Under the pieces are notes generated by a model. It worked only from the letters and a program-made list of their open reading frames with translations. It was not told where the DNA came from and searched no databases. Of a stretch of 64,000 bases of DNA, positions 21,060 to 32,437 are shown in pieces. A program made the translations under genes and the position numbers. The stretch lies in assembly GCA_029448655.1 (NCBI GenBank), contig JACCLO010000012.1:1116001-1180000 (forward strand), read 5' to 3'. This DNA is from Wolfiporia cocos. Its lineage: Eukaryota > Basidiomycota > Agaricomycetes > Polyporales > Phaeolaceae. Every line of letters starts with the position of its first letter. The stretch's first letter is position 1.

Positions 21060-22340
21060 TCATAGGCCGCTGTCTTTCTTTGGGACGAAAAAGAATGGTG
21101 ACGCCATCGGGGATTTTGAAGGGACTATGAATCCCTTGGCCAAGTTTTCTTTTAGGAATTCGTCCAGCGCCTGTTGCTCTTTAGGCGAGAGTGCATAGAC
21201 TTTGCAGCCTTTCGGCACGAAATCGGGTTTCAATTCGATTGCGTGGTCCCATGGTCTCGATGGGGGGAACGCTGCTGCGGATTCTTTACTGAACACCTTG
21301 GCGAAGTCCAGTAGGTGTTTCGGGACCATCTCCTCAATCGTTCGTTCTGGTTCGGGGGTTTTTTGTGCGAATTCTTGGGATTTCGTCAGCGCTTTCCTGA
21401 CAGCGTTGATGATTTGTATCTTTGTTTGGAACTTCTTTCGCGTCTCCCCTTTCTTTCCTATGATCCTAGGGTTATCTTTTGCGAAGCGTCGGATCGCTTC
21501 GTACTCCTCGGGAGTATAGAGCCGCTGCGCTGTTTCTTCTGGCTGATCCGTGGATCCGAACCCTTTCTCCCCTTGTTCTGTTTCATCTAGGTCTTCGACC
21601 TCTAGGATGTCGGGGGTGAGGTGTCGTTCGAAAATTATCTGGGCTATTCGCATGCCCGGGATAATTCTATGCGCTTTGTCTGAGTAGTTGAAGATGATGG
21701 CTCCGACGTCTCCTCGGTAGTCCGAGTCTATGATCCCGGCTTGTACTACCAATCCGTGTCTTAAGGTGTTGCCTGATCGTCCGGCTAGCCTTCCATACGA
21801 TCCCTTTGGGATCTTCATTTTTACTCCTGTGGAGACGAGTTTCCATCCTCCCACGGGAATCTCGGTTTCTTCTGCGGCGTAAAGGTCATACCCCGCAGCT
21901 TCTTGGGTTCCCCTTGTTGGAATTTTTCCTTCTGGGGCAACTACCATCTCCACCGTATCCATTCGGATTGTGGCTTCCTGTTTCTTTTCTTCTGCCCCTA
22001 GTATCGATCGTACATCGACTGTTTGGTCCTTCCAGTCGATTGTGGGGTTTTCGTCTTTTAGCCATCCATACCCTAGAATCATATTTTCTGTTCCGATTGA
22101 TCCTACGAGGAATCGGACTTTTCGCGTTTTCTGGGTCTTCGGATATCGTAGTAGTATGGTAGCTTCTCGGTCTATTCGCCCATCTTTGTTTTCTGTTCCG
22201 TCAACATTTTTGACGATGATCGGGTTCTTCAAAGGTTGCGTGGGCACCTTGTATTTTTCTACCACTCTGCTGTGGATCAGGTTCGACATTGCTCCTGAGT
22301 CGATTAGTGCATTGCACTTCACGGGTTTTGCCAGCGTCAT
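21060..22340 (-). CDS. Element B aspartic protease and dUTPase
   Basis: Pol-frame segment ending at UGA 21060-21062. The protease motif is [10 protein letters not shown] (about 22310-22280), followed by a GYGWL segment. A trimeric-type dUTPase comes next: [19 protein letters not shown] (most family members have APRSG), [22 protein letters not shown] and GFGSTD. A linker then leads to the first RT motif ([10 protein letters not shown]). The protease-dUTPase-RT order differs from elements A and C, where dUTPase precedes protease. The Met at 22340 is only the first Met: the frame is open further upstream to the end of gag. The UGA replaces the Arg normally found before PxxDYRxLN. Confidence 0.9.
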   Translation of the reverse strand: MTLAKPVKCNALIDSGAMSNLIHSRVVEKYKVPTQPLKNPIIVKNVDGTENKDGRIDREATILLRYPKTQKTRKVRFLVGSIGTENMILGYGWLKDENPTIDWKDQTVDVRSILGAEEKKQEATIRMDTVEMVVAPEGKIPTRGTQEAAGYDLYAAEETEIPVGGWKLVSTGVKMKIPKGSYGRLAGRSGNTLRHGLVVQAGIIDSDYRGDVGAIIFNYSDKAHRIIPGMRIAQIIFERHLTPDILEVEDLDETEQGEKGFGSTDQPEETAQRLYTPEEYEAIRRFAKDNPRIIGKKGETRKKFQTKIQIINAVRKALTKSQEFAQKTPEPERTIEEMVPKHLLDFAKVFSKESAAAFPPSRPWDHAIELKPDFVPKGCKVYALSPKEQQALDEFLKENLAKGFIVPSKSPMASPFFFVPKKDSGL

Positions 22341-22429
22341 GATTACCGGGATGAAGAGGGATCGATTCCTCTCGAACGAGGTAATTACATGCGCTGCTTT
22401 TTCGGAGGGTAAGACCGTGGGCTTCCCTC

Positions 22430-24277
22430 CTAGGCAAAATCCTGTTCTTCTACGAGCTGTGCTAGGAGCTCGGGGTTCTTGGCTTTCAGGGCCCTAATCG
22501 CTGTGACCGCTCCGTTCGCGGTGATGTATTCAGTCTCTTCTTCAGAGACTTCTTCGATGCGAGCTTCTTGCTCGGTTTCTTCTTCTTCAGTCTTTCGAGT
22601 AGTCCGCCTAGGGCGTGCTGGCTTCCTTGGTCTCTTCGGGCAATCTCGCGACATATGCCCTGGCTGATGGCAGGTGAAACACTTGCCCTTCTTGATGTGA
22701 TCGTCCCTTTCCTGGGTGGTCATTCGATCTACATCCATCGCATTCGGATCTTTCGGTGCGGTCGTCTGAGGAGCACTAGTGCGTCCGTTATTCTGGTTCG
22801 AGGCTTGCCAAGCCTTTTTCTTGACAAACGGTTTGTCCCGTTTCAAGAATATCTTGTACGTATTTTCATAGTACGAGGCAGCGGACTGCCATTCATCAAT
22901 GGTCGCTGGTAGCGGCCGAACGCCGATGATGTATCGGGTCGTGTGTTCGGGTAACCCTTTCTCGAAGAGGGTTATGAGCAACGCGTTTCCGTCCGCGCTG
23001 TATCGATCGTACTGAGCCTTTCCGGCCAAGTTGTTGAACTCGGTGATATAATCATCGATGTCCTTCCTGTCCTGGGTTACGTCCAGGATTTTCTTCCGCG
23101 CCTTCTGTACCTCTTCGATGGCTCCGAAGGCTTTCTGGAAGTCTGCATCAAACTGTGCAAGACTAGGCGGGAAGAATCGTTTCGTCTGGGGGTTCGTATA
23201 AACCCGGTGATAGTTCTGTTTCCATTGGCCCGTTTTCCCCTTGTTCGAAATATAAGAGAGGATAAAGATTACTCTCTGAACGTCGTTCTGAAATGACGTT
23301 TCGTACATCGTAAACCAGGAATTGCACTGGTTTATGAAGTTCTGCATGTCGGATCGTTCCCCGTCGAATACGTCTGGGGGATTGATCTTTATCATCGGGG
23401 GTCGGTAGTACGGGTTTGGCGCCGGAGGTTGAGGCTGCGGCGCATTCGGTGGTGGAGGCCCTCCTGGGGGTCCTCCTCCTCCCGGGTATCCTCCACCCGG
23501 GTTTCCTGGATTTCCTCCGGGGTTCCCTGGGTTCCCTCCAGGGTTTCCTCCTCCGGGGTTCGCGGGGGTTCCTCCTCCGAATCCTCCAGGAGAGGGGGCA
23601 TTCCCTCCTCCGAGTCCGAAGTTTCCTCCCAGTCCTCCTCCGCTTGTACCTGCGGAGGTTCATCCAAATAGGCCCGAAGGCCATGTTCCTGGGTTTGTCG
23701 TTCCCATTCCTCCGCTTGGGCTAGTCCAAGACGGATTTCCTCCGCTACCCATTCCGGGTGCATTCTGTGGGGGGTTTCCAAAGAGGTCTGTTCCTCCAGC
23801 CATAGGCCCAATCCCACTCTGCGCAAAAGCAGATATAAATCCTGGAGGGTCCTGTCCTCCGGTCTGGCTGTTATCTGTTCCTGTAAAGTTTCCAGGATTT
23901 CTCCCATCATCTCCGATGCGCTCAATTCCTGCCATTCCTGTGGCGCCCGAAGGCTGATTCGTATTTCCATCGGCATCGAAGGTTCTGTTGATGGTTTCGG
24001 TTTCGTTTTCGGTCAACGTCGCGGTTGACATCGGAGGGATTTCTCCGAATCGTTTGAACGCTTCACGCGTTATTTCCCAAGCGGTCGTTCCTGCGGAGGG
24101 GTATACTTGTACCCACTTCGATGCCCTATCTTCTCTTGGAATGACAACAATTCCTCCGCGGTTACGGAAGGCTCCAATGGTGTCAGTCCACTCGTATTGG
24201 TTGAGTCTGTAGACTCCCTGAATGTCCTCGGGCAAGAGTTCAATCAGTCGTGCTGGGAATTCTGGTCCAAATATCAT
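22430..24277 (-). CDS. Element B Gag, interrupted by UGA
   Basis: One frame from Met at 24277 to TAG at 22430, interrupted by UGA at 23660-23662. The first ~205 residues carry no motif I recognise. After the UGA the frame continues with a Gly/Pro/Asn-rich stretch, a retrotransposon gag/capsid domain (about 23390-22830) and one canonical zinc knuckle, [14 protein letters not shown], followed by Arg- and Glu-rich tails. Gag forms the virus-like particle and packages element RNA. The UGA fits a CGA-to-TGA change (GGACGAACC to GGATGAACC). A run of four T in GAT TTT GCC TAG lies just before the gag stop, with pol in the -1 frame, so slippage there could link Gag and Pol. Confidence 0.88.
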
Positions 24278-24323
24278 GTGCCCTTACACCGTGGTAGGTG
24301 AGGGTGTGATAAGCTCGACCTTC

Positions 24324-25031
24324 TGTTACGGGTCGAATACCCGTTCGTATATTCGAGTCGCGAATATAGATCGTTCTTCTGCACGTGGGCGTATAGCCGT
24401 ATGCAAGGCAAATGCTCGTTAGATGCCTTCGGGTCCTAGGTGAAGTTCCTAGGAGATCGTATAATATCCAATACGCGTTAGAGGATATAATCTGTTCAGG
24501 TGCGAGTCTAATAGAATATAAGACTCGCCTAAGTCCGAGAAGTCAGTGTGCACTTCGAGGACTTAGTCGTTCGGTTGCTCGAGCGAGAAATACTGAGCGT
24601 AGTTTCCTACGTTTGAGAACGAGTATAAGACTTGTTGTTTATACAACAAGGTCGAGCTGAGGAGCCTCGACGGTAAGTACATGAGTTTTTATACTACGTT
24701 AGGTTTCAGGGGTCAAGTCTGTCCCAGATGTCACCGATACTATCTACGCTATAGTCCCTAACGTTTGATAAGTATGGAATGATGTATCTGAGACGATAGA
24801 TAGGAATGATGGCGGTTGAACGCCATCTATCGGCTAATAAACGATGAACATGAAACGGTGGCAGAGTTGGATCTGCCAAGGATGAAACGCGCCCTATAGA
24901 CTAGTACAACCGGGGATGCGCCCAGTAGAGTCACGAGTAGCCAGGGGAGTTGGTTGCGCAACAAGTCCCTGTATCGTATTCGTCCAATGGTGAGTTCTGT
25001 CGATATTCGAAAAATTAAAATAACCGTAACA
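24324..25031 (-). repeat. 5' LTR of element B
   Basis: 708 bp, nearly identical to 16567-17274, followed by the target duplication GTCGC. The promoter for element RNA should lie here, reading leftward. The first internal bases (24323 leftward) should hold the primer-binding site; I could not match them to a tRNA 3' end. Confidence 0.98.
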
Positions 25032-25328
25032 GTCGCCTGGGAGTGCACCGCGGATGGTGAATGGGCACGTCGACGTCCAAGAGGTGTCCATGGCGAGGCG
25101 GCCGCGCCACTCGCATTGGCCCTCGCAGAAGGTATGCGGTGCGTGACATTAGATCCCAGTAAGGACAGATTGCCGGCGAGATCTAGAAGCCCAGCGGCCG
25201 GGATCACGATGGCTGGCCGCAACGGCTGGCACGCGCGGGGCAAGACGCGCCAGGAGATCATTGCGAAACTTGCCGGCGGGTGACGTCGTGGGGACGCAAC
25301 TGGGCGCTAATACTCACGAGATCCAGAT

Positions 25329-25937
25329 ACTTGAGGTTAATTACCCAGCGGGTTTGCGTAGATAAGCGCCAAGTATCACGTGAATATCGACGCGTCGGGT
25401 GAGCGCCTCTGAGTGCCCTATTGACAAACGTTGAACGTTTTGAACGGCCCATCCCTATGATAATGAAACAACTGCGCCGCAGATATATCATAGGATTAAA
25501 GCATATATCATAGCACTGTACGTACACTGGCGAATGCCTTGCTTGTCCACTTAGTAATTGGCGCGAAGTGCATGCTATACATTCTGACTTATATAGAAGA
25601 GTCGTCAAAGCTCAATGAGAAATTGCGCGTGCGACACCCTAACTATACATCATCTACCAGTTGGGCCTGACCTATGCACGGCTACTTGACAGCTGCATCT
25701 AAATATGGAGCAAAGCCGGTCTGTGCACCATAATCAGTCATTAAATATTCATCCCGTATCAGATACAGTACGGCAGAGCTCATACTACGTGGCACCCTAC
25801 ACGACGAAGTTGTGTCCTCATCACACAACTTAGTGGCGGGCGAGCAGACTCAGAGGCGCTCACCCGACGCGTCGATATTCACGTGATACTTGGCGCTTAT
25901 CTACGCAAACCCGCTGGGTAATTAATTAACCTCAAGT
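25329..25937. mobile_element. MITE with ~85-bp terminal inverted repeats
   Basis: Left end 25329-25413 (ACTTGAGGTTAATTACCCAG...) and right end 25849-25937 are near-perfect inverted repeats; the right copy has four extra bases (TAAT). A 9-bp target duplication GATCCAGAT lies at 25320-25328 and 25938-25946. The 435-bp interior has no coding sequence but includes a small hairpin (about 25806-25832). Length, long inverted ends and 9-bp duplication fit a non-autonomous Mutator-like (MULE) element. Confidence 0.88.
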
Positions 25938-25946
25938 GATCCAGAT

Positions 25947-27001
25947 CAAATCGCGCTGATTGTGGCACGCGAAGCGCCCGCTCGTCCCGCGCCTTGGACT
26001 TCGCAACAAGTAGGGTGCTAGCGAGCAATATTGGCTTGAGACCATCTCCTCTCCTTACTACTTGCTACCTGCGTGCCACTATGTATCCATTGGTCCACAC
26101 GGCTGGCTGGCTGCGTCACACTCTAGACGCTTGTTTACACCCGATCTGCTGCACCCTCGCACAGATTCAACAGATGCACTAGTCTCATGTGTTATGCCAG
26201 TTGTGCAGGTGCGTCCGCTTCTGTCGACGACAATGGTACAGTTACGTGGCTAATGAGCGTGTTCTCCCACGTCGACTTTGGATCGCTCCTTGCGAGGATT
26301 TTGTACAGCTGCTCAGAGTACTCTGCCTTTGGTTCTGGCGAATTGGCCTGGATCGTCCTGATACTATGTATGGAGTGCTTCTATTTGCTAGCTTGTGGAA
26401 GGAGACTGCGATAGTGTAATTGATGTGCAAGGTGAGTCGATAATGCACGCAGCTCAGTAAATCTCTTCTTCGTATCCCAAACTCTCACAACGACTGGGCC
26501 TTGACATTATAACGTGACTGGGAAAAATGGATATACGACTGCAGATACTCTTGGCTCGTCCTGTGCTTAGTTACGGCCAGCACTCATCGGCTCTCCGAGC
26601 TCTGCTATCTGCGTGCTTTGTGGTATTCTAGCTATGATTGCTGTGTCCAATCTCTCGTGTAATGTGTGGACCTTTGGCTTTGTCGTATATTCAGCCACCA
26701 TGAATAGCGTGCTGGTGTAGCCCCCCTTGTCTTCCGCCCAGAACTGGATCTTCGGCCCAACTAGCGGGACTGTCTTTCCTTGGCCTCTTGACTTCAGCCC
26801 AGGACTGATCTGCCTACTCTGAGACCTCCCGGTTGACCTTGATACCTTGTAACTGTTCATATCCTATCTATCATTTCCGCGAAGATATATGGCCGCATTT
26901 TCACCCTTTCCAATAGGGCTGAAACCATGCTTGTGAACGGTTATCTCTGTACTGTTGTCATGCGGCTGCCGTATAGGGAGTTGACTGAGGTGAGATGTCT
27001 A
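25947..27001. other. Intergenic, no gene recognised
   Basis: Mixed composition with short frames on both strands and no domain or splice pattern that I can support. Confidence 0.5.
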
Positions 27002-27285
27002 TTATTTGACACCGAGCAGGTTGATACTACGATCCAATCCGGCTTCTGGTAAGGAACGGCGGAGGTCCAAGTACAGCGTCTTCAGGAAGTCACCAGCACA
27101 GCGCAGCACCTGCTGAAGGCTAGAGTCATGTATAGAATTTAGAACAGTACCACTATTGACGTAAGAAAGGAAATCGCGACAGCATGCGACGGCGTTGGCT
27201 GCAATCGGTGCTCGGAGCATGTCTGAGGATGAGGGCGATCGAGACCGGTCTACCTGTATCTCGCGCAGATTCGGCTTCTTCTCAT
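27002..27285 (-). pseudogene. Fragment of the F-box/LRR family (C-terminal part)
   Basis: The translation (NLREIQVD...SDMLRAPIAAN...LQQVLRCAGD...LPEAGLDRS) is collinear with NLHQIWID...SDMLRALAAAK...LQQVLNCAGD...LPEAGLDRA in the gene at 28262-29866. The N-terminal F-box and all repeat units are missing, and the upstream sequence in frame is unrelated. It is a truncated relic of the same family. Confidence 0.8.
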
Positions 27286-27432
27286 TGACGTCCACTCTTT
27301 TGTGATGGTGAGCTCTTTTTTTATTATTCTGTTCCACACCGACTGTACGAGCGCGCGAGTTATGGCTTGCGGATGTGTCAAACTGATGTGACGTAGAGCC
27401 GTTGTCGGTCCAAACCGACATTTCGCGCTCGA

Positions 27433-27519
27433 GTGTCCATGTATATGAGCGACCGCCATTGGCCGCTCGTATATTCGTGTCCATGTATATGAGCGACCGC
27501 CATTGGCCGCTCGTATATT
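27433..27519. repeat. 44-bp tandem duplication with palindromic core
   Basis: Two adjacent copies beginning GTGTCCATGTATATGAGCG (27433 and 27477). Each copy holds an imperfect inverted repeat (TATATGAGCG...CGCTCGTATA). Confidence 0.85.
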
Positions 27520-28261
27520 GGTTGTGTATTAAGTTTATCTTATCGCGCTGTTGCTGCTCCGTTATCTTGATCTCTCACACACTGTCTGCGACCTTGCTTT
27601 ACTCGCATCCCCGAGCTCATTTCCCTTACACACCGGAGGATCAGAGCGGAATACACAATATATCTGCTGAGCTTTATCCAAAGTGATGCAGCGGAGATAC
27701 TCTTGTTTTCGTAGACTGGGATATTTCTATGACAATTTGGCGCATTCCTGACCGTTTACACGCGGGACAATGATACTCTTGAACGCATCTGTCTATATCG
27801 AGCTGCATCCAATGAGTTTATCGTGTCTGTATAGGATGCATCTATGTAGGAACAAGATGCATCTCAGAAGGTGTAATATGAATTGCAGATAAAAATAAAA
27901 TTGTATCCAAGATACTATTCTCTTACTATGTCCGCAGAATGCGAGTATGACCCCAACATTACACTCCCATCCTCATCGTCACCGGATGTCGAGCTACTGC
28001 AGGACATGGCGGCGGCTGCGGTGCGCATTGGGGGCTCAAAAGACCAGGGAGGAGTTAGACTAGTTATGTAACACAAGTTCAGATGCGAGGGAACAATGCA
28101 GGAGAATAACAGTCCCGGATATCTGCGAACGGTTTTTACAAGCAAACAGCGTTACATGAAGGGCTAAAAGGGACAGAGTGATCTTTCATGCAACTAGAAA
28201 GTTGTCAGGCGCATGATACAAGCTAGCGTAATAAAATCCATGACCGCTCGGACTCGTGGGG
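27520..28261. other. Intergenic; 3' flank of F-box gene
   Basis: Part of it (about 28060-28145) matches the downstream flank of the F-box gene at 8028-11627. Otherwise there is no recognisable gene; a short Ser/Asp-rich frame on the minus strand near 27950-28050 may be 3' UTR. Confidence 0.5.
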
Positions 28262-29866
28262 TCACCAGATCTTAGCCCTGTCCGCAAAACAAGGATGAAT
28301 GATCAGGAGATCGACGTGAGACACCATAGTGGAAAAGTGCATCGCACCGAAATGTTCCCCGTGCATGCAGCTTCGGGAAAATGCGTGACACTGACAGGGT
28401 CCATAGCCACAACCTCATCCTTGTGAGTAGCGAGCGTACACCACTGGTACGTGTTAGGACAAGGAACGTCACTTCCCTCAGGCCGGTATAAGCTGGAGCA
28501 GAGAGCATATCGTCCAGTGGGGCACACTTACTGAGGGACTCCAAGAGCCCCATGGAGTCCCTGATATAATCCTGAATCATGTGAGATGGTGTGTCGTCCT
28601 GTGTTTTCTCTTCTCGCAAAATGACAGCAATTGTCTCGACGGATTTGGTGGACATGTGTGATATGAGCCGAGGTATCCAAATCAACTGATATGGGTCCAT
28701 CCTCGGGCCACGTAAGCTCGTGTGGATTTCAAGTGAGTGCAGACTCGTATTGTGGGAGAGATTTAAACAGGTATCTGCCAAGAAAAGACATAACAATCAG
28801 CGTAAAGAATCCACTCGGGGCTCTAGTGGCGCACCAACTAGCGTTTCAACATCAGCCCGATCCAGTCCGGCCTCTGGTAAAGAGAGGGGGAATCCCAATT
28901 TCAACATCTGCAGAGAGTCACCAGCACAGTTTAGCACCTGTTGGAGGCTCATATCCAGTATAGAATCTAGTGGGATCTCACTACCAAGGTATGAGATAAA
29001 TTTATGACAACGTGCGACGGTCTTGGCGGCAGCCAGCGCGCGGAGCATGTCTGAGGGCGAGGGCGACAGAGACCAATCTATCCAAATTTGGTGCAGATTC
29101 GGAGGAGTGGTCCAACGTTTTCTAAGCGGCGCAGGTGCTCGAGCATCCGAGAATGAGACGCCAAATAGGAACATCTGCTCCAAGCGCGACAGCGCGCAGA
29201 CGAGTCGGCCAAAGACGGCAACGGACGGGAACGCGACGTCATTGAGCGTCAACTTGGTAATCGGGGTGAAGGTGGCGAGATGTAAGAAGACGCTTTGAGG
29301 AATCCCCGCTGTCCATTCGCCGTGCTCAAGTGTGAGCGTCCTGACCCTGCGCGGGAGGTCCCCTGCAAGCATGGCTGCGAACGAGGCGACATGTGCGAGG
29401 CCTCCGCTGACCCTGTCCCCCTCTCTGAAATCACCAGTGACTGTCACCTCTATCACGTCTCCGAGTAGTCCGGCGCGCCTGAGCTGTGAGAAGCGCAGGA
29501 TCCTAATCCGGCTGCTTAAGGTGCCGTCACAATACCTGTCCGTGTAGCGACTGCTAATGGCTCGCCATGCCCTGCAAACTCGTCCACACATTGCCATCAC
29601 ATCGAGCTGGTCCTGCAGCATGTCGAGTATGCACTCCCATATATCGATGGGCACGCGCGAAGGCTCTGGTCCCAATGGCGTCTTGCAGTAGACAAAGTCT
29701 CCTATGTACCACAGAGGTAGGCGCTCCTCACGCAGATGGAGGTAAGATCTCCGTCGCCGTTTTGCTTCGCGCGTAGCTAGGTGAGTATACGTTTGCTCAT
29801 ATATATGAACTGCTTACCTATGAGGGCAATTACCCTCCTCGATGCATTGCGCCAGAATCTCTCCAT
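28262..29866 (-). CDS. F-box-like protein with a single leucine-rich unit
   Basis: Predicted exons (minus strand) 29866-29818, 29776-28835, 28774-28348 and 28277-28262; introns of 41, 60 and 70 nt; about 477 residues starting MERFWRNASRR. Phases agree at all three junctions. The N-terminus is basic (REAKRRRRSYL), followed by an F-box-like segment (VPIDIWECILDML...CGRVCRAWRAI) and one leucine-rich unit (LTLNDVAFPSVAVFGRLVC). The C-terminal domain is the same as in the gene at 8028-11627. It probably acts as a substrate-recognition subunit of an SCF-type ubiquitin ligase. It shows the unexpanded state: one unit here against about 14 in the paralogue. The 41-nt first intron is short even for this group, but its donor, branch-like and acceptor sequences are good. 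Confidence 0.8.
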
Positions 29867-31178
29867 GGCGTGACGAGCCCTACTGCAGCTTGTAATTAGC
29901 AAAGTTGGAATACGTACCTAAGATCGGAATACATTAATACGAGTTCTTGTTGCTGTGCTGCAATGCTCTCGCACACGGGCTTGTACGATGACCCGCAGTA
30001 CACCGCCTCAACTTCAAACATGTCTGGAACAGTTGGACTCAGACGTCAACGAATCCCTGTCCGTAAACGCCCGTCTATCACGGTCACAGCAGTAAGTTCC
30101 CGACGCCGTCAAACGTACTGGTCCCCCCAAATACTCATGCGTTGACTATTTTTGAGGGTTGCACTATGCATCGATGATTACTCGACATTGCGTAGTGAAG
30201 GGCAGGCTTTGGTAGAGGGCGCATTAGTTCACCATATTCAGCTTGAAATTGTGTTCACAGGTCTTATAAGTTATTGAGAATGCATGCTACCCTGAGGGTC
30301 AGCCGCACAGGAACTAACTCATTTGGTTGGAACCTGACTAATTACCAGCAACCGGTTCAACATGTTCGTAGAATCCCTGGAGCTTGAGCAATTTGAGATG
30401 TACGGCATACCGCGTAGCCAGTCATCGATCCTTTCTATTTCACCATGTGCACGGCGTTTGGCATGCGCTCACCCGACTCTCGTAGACACGCGTGGAATCA
30501 AATGCGCATCCCAAGCATATGCACGTCGCATTTGTCAAGATAGAATTATATTGACCATTGTATTGTGTATCAAGGCGTGTTATGTCTGGCTTGTAGGGAA
30601 AACGAGACAGGAGCGCCGAGCTGTCTATCGACCGAACATTTGACAGCATTGCAAAGCTGATGTGGCTGTGATGGAAGGGAGTCTCTGGAGAGGGGGTTGC
30701 CTCCATTTGACTGCCTCAGAGTCTCAAACGTGTTTGAAGTTAAGGCGGTGCGGTGAGAGTCATCATATAGACCAGTGCTGTAGATAGTCAAGGCGGTGTG
30801 CTGACGGCAGATGGCAGGCTTTCCTGCCAGAACACAAAATCATATTATGATGGCCTTCACATATCGGAAGCTCAACTCTCCCATGCACGTCTGCCTGAGA
30901 CCTGGTGCACCGTAATTGTCAGCGCAGCACACAGTCGAATTCGCTTCCTGTAGATGAGAATTGGAGAATATATTGGCAATGAAAGTATCCACCATATCGT
31001 GTCTGCAGTACAGTACACGCACATCAGAAGTGGCGATTTATGTTGTAGCGAGATGTCGAATGGCAGAGAGATTTCGTTTAAGCGACATGAGATGGTACAA
31101 TTGAAGATCTAGACAATGAATCCGACCTCAGCTGACTCCCTCTGCAGTTTCTCCAGGATTCATCGCCTTGCTCGCAAG
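29867..31178. other. Intergenic with an inverted pair of diverged fragments
   Basis: Plus-strand 29975-30060 and minus-strand 30790-30700 translate to related segments (GLYDDPQYTASTSN and GLYDDSHRTALTSN), so they are inverted diverged copies of one sequence of unknown origin. Nothing else is recognisable. Confidence 0.45.
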
Positions 31179-32064
31179 TCATATGCGTTGCGCTTCGTCC
31201 GAGTCAAGTCGAGCACCCCTCCTCATGGTCTCCATAAGTTTGGTAGCCTTCGACAAATAGATGGCAATGCCGCCAAGAATCTCAGCAACCGGCGCAAATC
31301 CTTCCTCAAATGACTGTGGCGAGCATAGGTTCTTCGATGCAGCACGAGAGAAGAAGTCCGCCACAAGCTGTGCATCTGCCTCCTTCGATTCGATCGCTTG
31401 CGAGACAAGCTTGTTGACGAGCCGGAACTTGTGCTCCGACGGAAGCCTCGTAAAGTAAACCTCGGCCTCATCTAGGTCGCGAATGATGAAGAATTCCCTG
31501 GAATCCTCCGCCACCCTCTGCTTAGCCTTCTCCTCTGTCATAGACGACACGGATGACACCTGCTCGTCTTTGGTGGCCTCGGTCTGTGCAGGTATCGAGT
31601 CTGCCTCGTACTTTGGTTGAGTGCGAGGAAGAGTTCGAGGAAGCAGCTGTAGCTTCCGCCGCTGCGGTACAGGAGCACCACCAGCGCCAAAGTCGACACT
31701 CGCCTCCTGGCTTGGCGGTCGACTTGACTTCACATTACCAGCATCGCTCGCGAGTTCAGTGTTCTCCATGAGCTTAGAGAACATGTTAATCGAGCCAGTG
31801 TGGCCCAAAGTGGACTCCCGACTCTTGTTCTTGTCCTTACCGGCAAAGACGCTCGTGGGGCCGAAGGTCGTGGACGTCGTCTTCTGGATCTTGCCGAAGT
31901 TGGACAAGTCTCCAGCTTTTGGAGGTGCCCGCGGGGAAGCATTTCCTGTAACAGCCCAGCCATCAGGTCCAAACTGAGCGTGATCGCCGCGGTTGTCACC
32001 ACGTCTGGAGCCACCACGGGACATGTTCAAGGTGCGCTGGTAAGCCTGGCTCTCACTAGACTTC

Positions 32065-32437
32065 TGACACAAGCAACACTTCAAGCAACTACTCAGGGGA
32101 TTGTTACTCGCGTTTCAGCGCAATCCTAGTCTGAGGCTACTCAAGGCGTATAAGGCCAAGACGAGTCTGGGGTGCTACCCTGCTTGTCGGCCAGTATATA
32201 TGCTGTTCTACTGTTTGTACACTGTTTGGCTACTGTACAGTTATTACGTAAGCTGAGAGTCCGATATTATGGTAAACCCTATAATGGGTGTAAGTACACG
32301 GCACAGAGTGTCCGGGGGGCTGGTAACACGTGATAGGGTGTTCGGGGTCTTGCACGTGACTGCTTAGGCGCGCGCTTAGATAAGATAAGGGTTTAGGCTC
32401 TAGTCACTAGCTAGGCGAAAGAAATCGGCTTGTGACA
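32065..32437 (-). repeat. 3' LTR of element C
   Basis: 373 bp, TGACACAAG...TTGTGACA, identical by eye to 39809-40181. The pol frame runs into it and ends at TAG 32400-32402, so the last residues of pol are encoded by the LTR. Confidence 0.98.

Larger units (their letters stand above)
16567..25031 (-). mobile_element. Full-length Ty3/Gypsy chromodomain retrotransposon B
   Basis: 8,465-bp element with 708-bp LTRs at both ends and the 5-bp target duplication GTCGC (16562-16566 and 25032-25036). The LTRs differ at one base (T at 17161, C at 24919), implying a recent insertion. A purine tract (AGGGAGGGGC, minus strand) adjoins the 3' LTR at 17275-17290. From right to left the internal order is gag, protease, dUTPase, RT, RNase H, integrase, chromodomain and an overlapping zinc-knuckle frame. 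Gag and pol are in different frames. In-frame UGA codons interrupt gag (23660-23662) and the start of RT (21060-21062), despite the young age shown by the LTRs. Confidence 0.97.

Noticed and set aside
23392..23976. 194-residue Glu-rich frame on the minus strand
   Set aside because: It overlaps the element B gag in another frame. The gag frame continues past the UGA with sensible gag sequence, so this is a shadow frame caused by the Gly/Pro-rich repeats.
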